In this document: positions 1 to 8,208 of the stretch, one piece after another
Numbering within the stretch: position 1 is the stretch's first letter
Layout of the letters: every line of letters begins with the position of its first letter
Source: Kitasatospora indigofera
GTDB lineage: Bacteria > Actinomycetota > Actinomycetes > Streptomycetales > Streptomycetaceae
DNA length: 64,000 nt
Assembly (NCBI RefSeq): GCF_014655955.1
Contig: NZ_BNBO01000011.1
Coordinates: 111,967-175,966 of the forward strand
Reading direction: 5' to 3'
Program-made: the position numbers and the translations under genes
The notes under the pieces: generated by a model
Told to the model about the DNA's origin: nothing
The model's database searches: none
What the model saw: the letters and a program-made list of their open reading frames with translations, nothing else

Positions 1-65
1 GAACAGTCCGCGCACCACGTCCCGGCCGTCGTGCCGGGAACTTCGGCATGTCCAGGAGGCACCTC

Positions 66-1199
66 ATGGCCTGGTACCCCGGCGCTGAGCGCATGGAGCT
101 GCAACCCGAATCCGACGGCCAGCCGGCCATCGTCCCGACCCAGTTGATCCTGCACAGCATCGCTGCGCCGTGGACGCCGCAGCGGATCTTCGAGTACTGG
201 CGGGACAGCACGAACCTGGAGAGCCACTTCGGCCTCGGGTACGACGGCGCGATCGCGCAGTACATCGGCACGCAGACCCGCGCCGACGCGAACATGTACG
301 CCAACCGCCGCCCCGACGGCACCGGCGCGGTGTCCGTCGAGAGCGCGTCCAACCTCCAGCACACCGACCCCTGGACGGACGCCCAGGTCGAGACGCTGAT
401 CCGGCTCGGTGTCTGGATGCACCAGCAGCACGGCATCCCGCTCCGCGTCTGCCGCACCTGGGACGACCCGGGGTACGGGTACCACCGGCTGTTCCCGCAG
501 TGGTCGGACGGCGGCACCGCCTGCCCCGGCGACGCCCGGGTGCGCCAGTTCCTGGAGGCGGTCCTCCCCGGGATCGTCGCCCGGGCCGGCGGCGGCCCGC
601 TGCCCACCCCGCGCACCCCCACCCCGCCCCCGCCGGCCCCGGAGCCCGCCGTCGCCCGCTACCAGGTGACGATCGGCGGCCTGGTCTACGGCTACGGCGC
701 GCACGGCCCGCACGTCCGCGAGGTGGGCGAGGCGCTGGTCGCCCACGGCTTCGGCACCCACTACCGGAGCGGCCCGGACGAGGACTGGCGGGACCCGGAC
801 ACCCTCAACTACGCCGACTACCAGCGCTCGCTCGGCTACTCCGGCGCCGACGCGGACGGCGTCCCGGGCGAGTCCTCGCTGCGCGGCCTGCTCGGGCACC
901 TCCCCGCCCCGCGGGTCGTCTCGCTGGCGCACGTCCGGGCCGCCGCCCGCACCGACCCGGGCGCGGAGCAGGGGCACCGGACGTACGGCGACGAGGTCCG
1001 GATCGTCGAGCAGGCGCTGGTCGACGAGGGGCTCCTCGACCCGGTCTGGGTGGACGGCTCGCTCGGCACCAGGACCATCGAGGCGTACGCCGGGTTCCAG
1101 CGGCGGCTGGGCTACCAGGGCGCCCAGGCGGACGGCATCCCCGGCCAGCGCAGCCTGACCGAACTCGGCGACCGGCACGGCTTCACCGTCACGGACTGA
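66..1199 (+). CDS. N-acetylmuramoyl-L-alanine amidase-like (PGRP/Amidase_2 fold) with C-terminal peptidoglycan-binding repeats
   Basis: A 377-residue protein that probably cleaves or binds peptidoglycan. The N-terminal part (about residues 20-175) has the amidase_2/PGRP layout: an early zinc-ligand His in LILHSIA, a second His in NLQHTDPW, and the late Cys ligand in GTACPGD. A Pro-rich linker follows (about 190-215). Two related C-terminal repeats then contain LGYxGAxADGxPGxxSL, typical of peptidoglycan-binding or phage-lysin-like modules. I chose ATG at 66 because AGGAGG lies at 54-59 with 6-nt spacing; an in-frame ATG at 48 lacks such a site. I see no classical signal peptide, so it may be exported in another way or act on fragments inside the cell. 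The family call is firm; the exact bond cleaved is inferred. Confidence 0.85.
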   Translation: MAWYPGAERMELQPESDGQPAIVPTQLILHSIAAPWTPQRIFEYWRDSTNLESHFGLGYDGAIAQYIGTQTRADANMYANRRPDGTGAVSVESASNLQHTDPWTDAQVETLIRLGVWMHQQHGIPLRVCRTWDDPGYGYHRLFPQWSDGGTACPGDARVRQFLEAVLPGIVARAGGGPLPTPRTPTPPPPAPEPAVARYQVTIGGLVYGYGAHGPHVREVGEALVAHGFGTHYRSGPDEDWRDPDTLNYADYQRSLGYSGADADGVPGESSLRGLLGHLPAPRVVSLAHVRAAARTDPGAEQGHRTYGDEVRIVEQALVDEGLLDPVWVDGSLGTRTIEAYAGFQRRLGYQGAQADGIPGQRSLTELGDRHGFTVTD

Positions 1200-1284
1200 C
1201 CGGCGGAGCGGTCACGGGCCGGGCGGGGGGAGGGGCGGTGGCACCCGGCCCGGGAGGGCGGCGGAGGCGTCGGGGAGGGCGGGC

Positions 1285-1316
1285 TTGACCATGACACCGT
1301 GTGAGGCTGTCCAGTA
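1285..1316 (+). promoter_or_regulatory. Probable MerR-type promoter/operator
   Basis: TTGACC at 1285-1290 is followed 19 bp later by a weak TCCAGT at 1310-1315. The unusually long spacer holds an imperfect dyad (TGACAC CG TGTGAG). Long spacers with a dyad are the hallmark of MerR-controlled promoters, and the MerR gene starts just downstream, so autoregulation is likely. The ribosome site overlaps the expected start, so exact element placement is uncertain. Confidence 0.4.
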
Positions 1317-1325
1317 GGAGGCGTC

Positions 1326-2150
1326 ATGTTCAACATCGGAGACTTCGCCAGACACGGCCGGGTGTCGGTCCGCATGCTGCGTCACTACGACGCGATCGGA
1401 CTGCTCCGCCCCGCCCGGGTCGACCCGGTCAGCAGCTACCGCTCGTACGAGGCGGAGCAGCTCGCCCGGCTCAACCGCATCATCGCCCTCAAGGACCTCG
1501 GCTTCACGCTCCAGCAGGTGCAGGCCGTCCTGGACGAGCAGGTGGGTGCGGAGGAGCTGCGCGGGATGCTCCGGCTGCGGCGGGCGGAACTGGCGGCCGC
1601 GATGGCGGCGGACGCCAGGCGGCTGGCCCAGGTCGAGGCGAGGCTCCGGACGATCGAGAGTGAGGGACGGATGCCTGCCGACGACGTTGTGGTGAAGAGG
1701 ATCCCGGCGGTGCGGGTGGCCGAGCTGACCGGGGTGGCGGCCTCCTACGGGCCGGAGGACATCGGCCCGGTGATCGGTCCGCTGTACGACGAGCTGTGCC
1801 GCCGGCTGGTCGCGGCCGGGGTCGGCCCGTTCGGTCCCGGGATCGCCTGGTACGAGGACGCGCCCGGCGACGGTGACGCCGTGCTGGTGCACGCCGGGAT
1901 GACCGTCACGGTCGGCCCCGCCGACGGGTACGACTTCGCGGTGGTCGACCTGCCCGCGATCGAGACGGCCGCGACCGTCGTGCACCGCGGTCCGATGGAC
2001 GGGATCATGCCGACCGTGCAGACCCTGGCCCGCTGGACCGACGCGAACGGCTACCGCTCGACCGGGTACGCGCGCGAGCTCTACCTGGAGTGCCCGGAGG
2101 ACCGGGACAAGTGGGTGACCGAGATCCAGGAGCCGGTCACCAAGGCCTGA
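1326..2150 (+). CDS. MerR family transcriptional regulator with GyrI-like effector domain
   Basis: A 274-residue one-component regulator. Residues 1-70 form a MerR winged helix-turn-helix (FNIGDFARHGRVSVRMLRHY, then wing residues around SYRSYEAEQ). A coiled dimerisation helix covers about 75-125. Residues 130-274 match a GyrI-like/SOUL effector-binding domain (WYED, and ELYLEC near the end), as in BmrR/TipA-type multidrug sensors. It should bend a long-spacer promoter and activate on binding a small molecule. AGGAGG at 1316-1321 supports the ATG start. No efflux pump is directly adjacent, so besides its own promoter its target is unknown. Confidence 0.88.
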   Translation: MFNIGDFARHGRVSVRMLRHYDAIGLLRPARVDPVSSYRSYEAEQLARLNRIIALKDLGFTLQQVQAVLDEQVGAEELRGMLRLRRAELAAAMAADARRLAQVEARLRTIESEGRMPADDVVVKRIPAVRVAELTGVAASYGPEDIGPVIGPLYDELCRRLVAAGVGPFGPGIAWYEDAPGDGDAVLVHAGMTVTVGPADGYDFAVVDLPAIETAATVVHRGPMDGIMPTVQTLARWTDANGYRSTGYARELYLECPEDRDKWVTEIQEPVTKA

Positions 2151-2167
2151 CCGGGCCTGCCCGGCAC

Positions 2168-2206
2168 CACCCCTACCCCTGCGGGCCTCCGGCCGGGGTA
2201 GGGGTG
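2168..2206 (+). terminator. Hairpin terminator after the MerR gene
   Basis: CACCCCTACCCC at 2168-2179 pairs perfectly with GGGGTAGGGGTG at 2195-2206. It begins 17 bases after the MerR stop. There is no U-tract, as is usual in this GC range. Confidence 0.6.
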
Positions 2207-2290
2207 CCGGGTGCTTGCCGGTGCCCGGGCGGCGGGGCAGAGTGCGGGGAGAGGTGGGACTGCCCGCGCGGCGAGCGATCGGAGAGCACT

Positions 2291-3655
2291 GTGAGTGACC
2301 TGACGGACCGTTTGGCGGAGGGGCTTCCGGCGGGGGCGCTGGTGGTGGACCCGGACGTCACCGCCGCGTACCGCTACGACATGGCGGGCTTCTGCGAGGC
2401 CGGGGCGCCCGCCGTGGTGGTGTTCCCGGAGACGGTCGAGCAGGTGCAGCACATCATGCGCACCGCGACCGAACTGCGCGTCCCGGTGGTGCCGCAGGGC
2501 GCCAGGACGGGCCTGTCCGGCGGCGCCAACGCGGTGGACGACTGCATCGTGCTGTCGATGGTCAAGATGAACCGGATCCTGGAGCTGGACCCGGTGAACC
2601 GGATCGCGGTGGTCGAACCCGGCGTGGTCAACGCCGAACTCTCACGCGCTGCAGGCAAGTTGGGGCTCACCTATCCGCCGGACCCGTCCAGCTGGGAGTC
2701 CTGCACGATCGGCGGCAACATCGGTACCGGCGCGGGCGGGCTCTGCTGCGTCAAGTACGGGGTGACCAGTGAGTACGTGCTCGGCCTCGACGTGGTGCTG
2801 GCGGACGGGCGGCTGCTGTCCACCGGCCGCCGGACGGCCAAGGGCGTCGCGGGTTACGACCTGACCCGGCTGCTGGTCGGTTCGGAGGGCACGCTCGGCG
2901 TCGTGGTGCGGGCCGTGGTGGCGCTGCGTCCGGCCCCGGCACCGCAGTTGGCGCTGGCGGCGGAGTTCCCGAGCACCGACGCGGCCTGCGCCGCGGTGTG
3001 CGAGGTGATGGCGCGGGGCTTCACGCCCTCGCTGATGGAGCTGATGGACACGGTGACCGTGCGGGCGGTCAACGACCTCGCGCAGATGGGGCTCCCGGAG
3101 TCGACCCAGGCCCTGCTGCTGGTGGCCTTCGACGGTCCGCACCCGGCGGCCGAGCTGGCCGCGGTGGGCGAGCTGTGCCTGGCGGCCGGGGCGACCGAGG
3201 TGGTGCCGGCCGAGGACCAGGCCGAGTCGGAGATGCTGCTGCAGGCGCGGCGGCTCTCGCTCACGGCGCTGGACCGGCTCGGCACCACGATGATCGACGA
3301 CGTCGCGGTGCCGCGCTCGCGGATGGCCGAGATGCTCAGCGGGGTGGCGGCGATCGCCGAGCGCTGCGACCTGACCATCGGCGTGGTCTGTCACGCCGGT
3401 GACGGCAACACCCACCCGATCGTCATCTTCGACGCGGACGACCCGGAGCAGGCGGCCCGGGCGAAGCAGTCCTTCGACGAGATCATGGGCCTGGGGCTGG
3501 AGTTGGGCGGGACGATCACGGGCGAGCACGGGGTCGGGCTGCTGAAGCGGGACTGGCTGGAGCGGGAGCTGGGGCCGGTCGCCGTGGAGCTGCAGCGGCA
3601 GTTGAAGTCCGTGTTCGACCCGCTGGGGATCCTCAACCCGGGCAAGGCGGTCTGA
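2291..3655 (+). CDS. FAD-linked oxidase, GlcD/D-2-hydroxyacid dehydrogenase type
   Basis: A 454-residue flavoprotein of the PCMH/VAO class, close to the usual GlcD length. The N-terminal FAD domain has the pyrophosphate loop VVPQGARTGLSGGAN (about 70-85) and GGNIGTGAGGLCCVKYG. The C-terminal cap carries HAGDGNTHP and ITGEHGVGLLK, the signature of GlcD/LldD2-like D-lactate or glycolate dehydrogenases. It likely oxidises a D-2-hydroxyacid such as glycolate or D-lactate and passes electrons to the respiratory chain. GTG at 2291 was chosen because GGAGAG lies just upstream and the protein aligns in full from there; the ATG further upstream would add a poor 67-residue extension. No GlcE/GlcF partner is adjacent, so the substrate is not certain. 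Confidence 0.87.
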   Translation: MSDLTDRLAEGLPAGALVVDPDVTAAYRYDMAGFCEAGAPAVVVFPETVEQVQHIMRTATELRVPVVPQGARTGLSGGANAVDDCIVLSMVKMNRILELDPVNRIAVVEPGVVNAELSRAAGKLGLTYPPDPSSWESCTIGGNIGTGAGGLCCVKYGVTSEYVLGLDVVLADGRLLSTGRRTAKGVAGYDLTRLLVGSEGTLGVVVRAVVALRPAPAPQLALAAEFPSTDAACAAVCEVMARGFTPSLMELMDTVTVRAVNDLAQMGLPESTQALLLVAFDGPHPAAELAAVGELCLAAGATEVVPAEDQAESEMLLQARRLSLTALDRLGTTMIDDVAVPRSRMAEMLSGVAAIAERCDLTIGVVCHAGDGNTHPIVIFDADDPEQAARAKQSFDEIMGLGLELGGTITGEHGVGLLKRDWLERELGPVAVELQRQLKSVFDPLGILNPGKAV

Positions 3656-3723
3656 TCCTTCGGACGGTCCTGCCCTTCGGACGGTCCGGTCCTTCGGGCG
3701 GTCCGGTCCTTCGGGCGGGCCGG
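3656..3723 (+). repeat. Four 17-bp tandem repeats
   Basis: Four contiguous 17-bp copies (3656-3672, 3673-3689, 3690-3706, 3707-3723) of consensus TCCTTCGGRCGGTCCGG, with 1-3 changes between neighbours. They begin one base after the GlcD-like stop codon. Each unit holds a short CCTTCGG-type loop sequence, so the array may also end transcription. Confidence 0.85.
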
Positions 3724-4190
3724 CCGGTGGATCGGCCGGGGCCGGCGCTCGGGTCCGCATTCTGCGGGCCAATATCGGGGTGGCTGACGAAATGATTTTC
3801 GCGCCGCCGAAGAATGGCTTGATATGTCGACTTGGATGGCCGACCGCACCGAAAAGGGGCGCGTCGGCCGTCGGCCCGCGCCGGGGTGGTGCGGGCCGTT
3901 TCCATGTCGCGCCGTTCGCGCCGGTCCTAGGTCCGTCCGGGGAGGCCGCGCGGGGCAGCCGTTCGGGGGAAATGCCAGGTGGTGATCCGTGTGTCGGTTG
4001 TCGAACCGGGTGTCCGCCCGATATTCGCCGTCGGCTCGATGTCACGCTAATGGGCGAAAAAGCCGGGTGGGGGTGGTGCTTTGTCGATTTGTTGCGGAAG
4101 TCTGTGTCTCGGCGTCGCAGCCCGCAGATGTTCGTCTGGCCGCGAACTTCTGCACAGATAGCATGACTTACAGCTTTTATGGAGGCATTC
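3724..4190. other. Noncoding gap before the small secreted protein
   Basis: No convincing gene. Base composition falls below the surroundings from about 3780, which suggests regulatory DNA. A weak -10-like TAGCAT sits at 4159-4164, about 27 nt before the next start codon. One open frame here (3780-4166, plus strand) lacks a ribosome site and recognisable domains. Confidence 0.5.
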
Positions 4191-4532
4191 ATGGCTCGCA
4201 TCCGCACCACTCGTCGCCTTGGTCTGCTCGCCGCGCTCCCGATCGCCGCGGCACTGTTGCTGGCCGGAGCGGGGGCCGCGGTCGCCGACAACGGGGCGTT
4301 GGCCGGGGACGGTTCGAACAGCAGCGTGGTGTCGAACATCGGCAGCGGCAACATCTTCGGCTCGGTGGACGGCAACTACAACGCGACGCAGCAAACGGCG
4401 ACCGGGTCCGGTGCCTCGAACCAGAACAACACCGTCGGGGTGAAGGACAACGCCGGTCTCGTCTTCGCCGACCAGTCCAACAAGAACCTCAACGTCTACT
4501 TCAACCCGGTCTTCGTGCCGGCCTTCGGCTAG
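4191..4532 (+). CDS. Small secreted Asn/Gly/Ser-rich protein of unknown function
   Basis: A 113-residue exported protein. Residues 1-32 are a clear Sec signal (ARIRTTRRLG, then a hydrophobic Ala/Leu stretch, cut near AVADNG). The mature part of about 80 residues has no Cys and is rich in Asn, Gly, Ser, Thr and Gln, with SNIGSGN, DGNYNATQQTATGSG, ASNQNNT and ADQSNKN. That composition recalls surface-active or amyloid-forming proteins of aerial hyphae, but it matches neither the chaplin nor the rodlin sequences I know. GGAGG at 4181-4185 fixes the ATG at 4191. It stands alone with a long upstream gap. Secretion is well supported; function is not known. Confidence 0.75.
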   Translation: MARIRTTRRLGLLAALPIAAALLLAGAGAAVADNGALAGDGSNSSVVSNIGSGNIFGSVDGNYNATQQTATGSGASNQNNTVGVKDNAGLVFADQSNKNLNVYFNPVFVPAFG

Positions 4533-5140
4533 CCCTGAGCCCGGAAGGGCCCATCGGGTCCATCCCCGGGTCCACCGGGTTCACGGGTCGTCGCAGCGCC
4601 GGCAGCGGCGGCGACGGCCGGGCGAACGACACCCCGCGGCGCCGCAGCGGCAGCGCGGGGGAGTACGGCGACGGGCACCGCGCCCGCACGACACGCACAC
4701 CGACGGCGGGGGCGCCGGAGGCGGGCATCGTCGGACGGGCCGCGGCCGCGGGTGAGCTGAGCACCCCGGAGCGGGCTCGAAGACCGTACGGGACGGCGCG
4801 GCGCGACCGCGCCCGTCCGGCCTCACCGGGACAGCGGAAAGGGTCACCGCGAACCGGCCTCGTGGGCGGCGCCGATCACCGGCGCCGCCCACCGGCGCGT
4901 CCGGGCGCCGCACCCGGGGGTGTCCGCCGCTCGGCGCGGAGCACCGCGGAACAGCGCGGAACACCGCGGAGCGGTGCGTTCCGGGACGGGGCAACCGGCC
5001 CCGCGGCCGATCGGGCCGCCGCCCGGTGCCCGGTGCCCGGCCGCCGGTCGCTCCGCCGCCGGCGGAGGTACGCCGGGTACGGTGGCGCTCGCACGGCGCC
5101 GCCACGCCGACCTGACCCGCCCAGCACGGAGGAGAGACCC
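4533..5140. other. 608-bp noncoding gap
   Basis: No frame here has a ribosome site or a recognisable domain. It contains the 10-bp tandem repeats noted separately and a GC-rich stretch leading to the PdxH-like gene. No strong hairpin was found right after the secreted-protein stop. Confidence 0.5.
4936..4975 (+). repeat. Four 10-bp tandem repeats
   Basis: Contiguous units GCGGAGCACC, GCGGAACAGC, GCGGAACACC and GCGGAGCGGT (4936-4975), each starting GCGGA. A 10-bp period puts every copy on the same face of the helix, so a cooperative protein-binding site is possible. The array is about 165 bp upstream of the PdxH-like start. Confidence 0.75.
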
Positions 5141-5914
5141 ATGGTGAGTGACTCGGTGGACGCCCCCCGGCCGGCCGGTCCCGGCCGGAGCGTGGTTGCC
5201 GGGCTGCTGTTCGGCCGGCCGCCGATGGCCCGCGCACTGCCCTTCTTCGACCCGGAGCGAGCTCCCGACGCACCCGGGCCGCTGTTCGCCGACTGGCTCG
5301 CCGGAGCCTTCGCGGCCGGGGTCCTCGACCCGCAGGTGGTCACCCTGTCCACCATCGGGACGGACGGGGCGCCGGACGCCCGGGCGCTGGTGCTGCGCGA
5401 CGTCGACGCCGACGGCGGGGCGTGGGTCTTCGCGATCGACGCGGACAGCCCCAAGGGCCGCCAGCTCGCCGGGCACCCGGTGGCCGCGATGACGCTGTAC
5501 TGGCCCGCGCAGGGCCGGCAGGTCCGGGTACGGGGCACGGTCGAGGAGGCCCCGCCGGCGGTCTCGGCGGCCGAGTTCGCCACCAGGTCCCCCGGGGCGC
5601 GGGCGGCGACGCTGGTCGGACACCAGAGCGAGCCGCTGCCGTCGCCGGCCGCGTACGACCTCGCCGCCGAGGAGGTGGCCCGCCGGCTGGAGCTGGACCC
5701 GGCCGTGGTGGCACCGACCCACACCGTCTACACCCTGCGGGCCCGGGAGGTGGAGTTCTGGCAGGGCGACCAGAGCCGCCGTCACGTCCGTCTGCACTAC
5801 CGCAGGACGGACGCCGCGGCCGGTGGTGCCGTAGCCGGTGATGCCGCGGCCGGCGAGGCCCCGGCCGGTGACCACGCGCCCGCCGGCTGGCAGCGGACCT
5901 TGCTCTGGCCCTGA
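5141..5914 (+). CDS. Pyridoxamine 5'-phosphate oxidase (PdxH)-family flavoprotein
   Basis: A 257-residue FMN enzyme resembling PdxH, which oxidises pyridoxamine or pyridoxine 5'-phosphate to PLP. PdxH-like signatures include PDARALVLR (FMN contact), SPKGRQLAGHP, YWPAQGRQVRVRG and the C-terminal EFWQGDQSRRHVRLHY, which corresponds to the WxG..RLHDR end motif. The tail beyond about residue 225 is an Ala/Gly/Asp-rich extension with AVAGDAAAGE-like repeats. GGAGGAGAG at 5129-5137 supports the ATG. The C-terminal substrate motif differs from classical PdxH, so this may be a PdxH paralogue acting on another substrate. Confidence 0.82.
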   Translation: MVSDSVDAPRPAGPGRSVVAGLLFGRPPMARALPFFDPERAPDAPGPLFADWLAGAFAAGVLDPQVVTLSTIGTDGAPDARALVLRDVDADGGAWVFAIDADSPKGRQLAGHPVAAMTLYWPAQGRQVRVRGTVEEAPPAVSAAEFATRSPGARAATLVGHQSEPLPSPAAYDLAAEEVARRLELDPAVVAPTHTVYTLRAREVEFWQGDQSRRHVRLHYRRTDAAAGGAVAGDAAAGEAPAGDHAPAGWQRTLLWP

Positions 5915-5920
5915 CGCCGG

Positions 5921-5971
5921 GACGGCGGATGCCCCGGCAGCCCTCCTCGGGCCGCCGGGGCATCCGCCGTC
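5921..5971. terminator. Bidirectional terminator hairpin
   Basis: A perfect 18-bp stem (5921-5938 with 5954-5971) and a 15-nt loop, in the 100-bp gap between two convergent genes (the PdxH-like and EamA genes). Confidence 0.75.
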
Positions 5972-6014
5972 GGTCGCCGCGCCCGCGCGCCGGAGCGGGC
6001 GGGCGACGGCGGCG

Positions 6015-7112
6015 CTACCGGCGTCCGGTCAGGGTGGCGCCCACGCTGGCGGCGACCACGCACCCGATCCCGGCCAGCTGCGGCCGGCCGAGCAGCTGGT
6101 GCAGCACCAGCAGGCCGACCAGCGCGCTCACCGCCGGCTCCAGGCTCACGATCACGCTGAAGACCCGCTGCGGCATCCGCCGCAGGGCGGTCATCTCCAG
6201 CGCGTACGGGATCACCGGCAGCAGCAGGGACACCCCGGCCACGGCGAGCAGCAGCAGGACGGGCGAGGCGCCCGGCGAGCTCAGCCCGTGCCAGGCCTGG
6301 CCGAGGCCGAAGGGCGCCAGTGTGATCGCGCCGACCGTCATCGACACGGCCAGGCCCTGGAACCCCTGGAAGGCCGCGCCGACCTTGTCGGTGAACAGGA
6401 TGTACACCGCGTAGCAGGCGGCCGCGCCGAAGGCGTAGGCGAGGCCGACCGGGTCCAGCGCGGAGCCGCCGTGCCCGCCGCCGGTGAACAGGGTCAGCAG
6501 GGCGACCCCGCCGCCGGCCAGCAGGGCCCAGAGCAGGTGGGCGGCCTGCCGGGCGAAGACCAGGGCGACCGCGAGCGGGCCCAGGAACTCGATGGTCGCG
6601 GCCGTGCCCATCGGCAGCCGGTCGACCGCCCCGGCGAAGAGCAGGGTCATCCCGGCGGAGGCGACGCCGAGCAGCGCCACCGCGCCGAGGTCGCGCGGGC
6701 TGCGGCCGCGCAGCCGGGGACGGGCGACCGCGAGCAGCACGATCGCGGCGAAGCCGAGCCGCAGGAAGGTCGTGCCGCCGACGCCGAGCAGTCCGAACAG
6801 CGGCTTGGACAGGGCGGTGCCGCCCTGGACGGTGAACATGGCCAGAACACAGAGAAGCGGCGCCGGGATTCTCGCCGGGCGCCGCAGCAGCTTCGAGGTC
6901 CGTCGGCCGGACGGTGTCCGGCCGACGGGTGTGCCCGGTGGTGCGGCGGCCGGCCCGTCGGTCGTGCTGCTGCCGCCGCCTCGTCGCCAGCCACCGCGTT
7001 CGCCGGCGGGCTCGCCCTTGGGGGCGGGCGGCATGGCGAGGGCCTCGGCGGTGGCGACGGTGGCGCCGGGCCGGGCCGGGAAGGCGGGGGCGGTCGGTTG
7101 GGGAGCGGGCAT
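6015..7112 (-). CDS. EamA/DMT-family inner-membrane transporter (RhtA-like)
   Basis: A 365-residue protein. After an unusual Pro/Ala/Gly-rich cytoplasmic leader of about 80 residues come ten hydrophobic segments arranged as two five-helix EamA repeats. The first starts at LLCVLAMFTVQGGTALSK and ends near LGPLAVALVFAR. The second has YAVYILFTDKVG, MTVGAITLAPFG and SLEPAVSALVGLLVLHQ. The LSKPLFGLLG and SLEPAVSALVG segments resemble threonine/homoserine exporter RhtA and RarD-type exporters, so amino-acid or metabolite export is likely. No strong ribosome site precedes ATG 7112; the long low-complexity leader means a later start is possible. It converges on the PdxH-like gene. Confidence 0.8.
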   Translation of the reverse strand: MPAPQPTAPAFPARPGATVATAEALAMPPAPKGEPAGERGGWRRGGGSSTTDGPAAAPPGTPVGRTPSGRRTSKLLRRPARIPAPLLCVLAMFTVQGGTALSKPLFGLLGVGGTTFLRLGFAAIVLLAVARPRLRGRSPRDLGAVALLGVASAGMTLLFAGAVDRLPMGTAATIEFLGPLAVALVFARQAAHLLWALLAGGGVALLTLFTGGGHGGSALDPVGLAYAFGAAACYAVYILFTDKVGAAFQGFQGLAVSMTVGAITLAPFGLGQAWHGLSSPGASPVLLLLAVAGVSLLLPVIPYALEMTALRRMPQRVFSVIVSLEPAVSALVGLLVLHQLLGRPQLAGIGCVVAASVGATLTGRR

Positions 7113-7263
7113 GCCAGTGAGTGTGCCGTAAGGAGTGCTGGCCCGGCAAGCTCGTTACCAGAATATGGACGTACCTGGACGGGTCGGCCAAATGGGTGGC
7201 CCGGGGGTGCCGCGGCGGCCCTGTCGCTCAGATCATCCGACGAACCGTCAGTACCTATGGACT

Positions 7264-8154
7264 GTGCGCTACCTCCGCCCCACGTCCCTCGCGGCCGCCT
7301 CCCTCGTGCTGCTCCTCGCCACCGACGGCGGTGCCGGCTCCGGTGCCGAGGCGCTCGCCGCCACGGCCGCCGCGGGTGCGCCGGCACCACCGCCCCGGAT
7401 CCGCGCCACCGTCCTGGACGACCCGGCCGGACCGTTGCAGGGCGTGCGCCGGGAGGTCTTCGAGGGCCCCGGCTTCGACGCCTGCACCGCGCCCTCGCTG
7501 GAGACCCTGAAGGCCTGGCGCGCCGACTCGCCCTACGGCGCGGTCGGCATCTACACCAGCGGTGCCCAGCGCGCCTGCGGCCAGCCCCGGCTCACCGCCG
7601 ACTGGATCCGGCAGGCCCGCGCGATGGGGTGGCGCTTCCTCCCGGTCCACGTCGGCCTCCAGGCGCCGTGCCGGACCCAGGCCGGCAAGCCCCGCCGGAT
7701 CGACCCCGCCGACGCCGTCCGACAGGGGCGGGACGAGGCGGCCGCCGCCGTGCGCGGGCTGAAGGCGGTCGGGCTGGGCAAGGGCAGCCCGGTCTACCTG
7801 GACATCGAGTCCTACCCGCTGCAGGACCCGGCCTGCGGCCAGGCGGTGGTCGACTTCGCCCTCGGCTGGACCCAGGCCCTGCACGCCGCCGGATACCGCT
7901 CCGGGTTCTACTCCAGCCTCGACTCCGGCATCGCCGACCTGGCCGCCGCCGCCCGGGCCGGCGCCGCCCCGCTCCCGGACGCGCTCTGGTACGCCCGCTG
8001 GGACGACCGCCCGACCACGGACCACGCGAGCCTGCGCGGCCTCTGGACCAAGCACCAGCGGATCCACCAGTACCGCGGCGACGTCGAGGAGACCCACGGC
8101 GGCGTCACCCTCACCGTCGACCGCAACCAGCTGGACGCCCTGGTCGCGGCCTGA
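7264..8154 (+). CDS. Secreted DUF1906 glycoside-hydrolase-like TIM-barrel protein
   Basis: A 296-residue exported protein. The GTG at 7264 places a Sec signal at the N-terminus ([19 protein letters not shown]). The mature part is a DUF1906/Rv2525c-like TIM barrel: [26 protein letters not shown]-like strand, [15 protein letters not shown], the acidic [10 protein letters not shown] (probable catalytic Asp/Glu), GYRSGFYSS and ALWYARWDD. Relatives resemble GH25-like lysozyme barrels, and Mycobacterium Rv2525c is a Tat-exported cell-surface protein. I see no dockerin or cell-wall anchor. The start is not supported by a good ribosome site, only by the signal peptide; upstream in-frame starts would bury the signal. 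Confidence 0.82.
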   Translation: MRYLRPTSLAAASLVLLLATDGGAGSGAEALAATAAAGAPAPPPRIRATVLDDPAGPLQGVRREVFEGPGFDACTAPSLETLKAWRADSPYGAVGIYTSGAQRACGQPRLTADWIRQARAMGWRFLPVHVGLQAPCRTQAGKPRRIDPADAVRQGRDEAAAAVRGLKAVGLGKGSPVYLDIESYPLQDPACGQAVVDFALGWTQALHAAGYRSGFYSSLDSGIADLAAAARAGAAPLPDALWYARWDDRPTTDHASLRGLWTKHQRIHQYRGDVEETHGGVTLTVDRNQLDALVAA

Positions 8155-8208
8155 CGCCTCGCACCGGGTGGTCCCGGCCGGGGGCCGAACCCATCCGTCG
8201 GAGACGGG

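Noticed and set aside
3780..4166. Plus-strand open frame of 128 codons before the small secreted protein
   Set aside because: No ribosome site, no domain and unnatural residue content (Cys/Trp clusters); the region is more plausible as promoter DNA.
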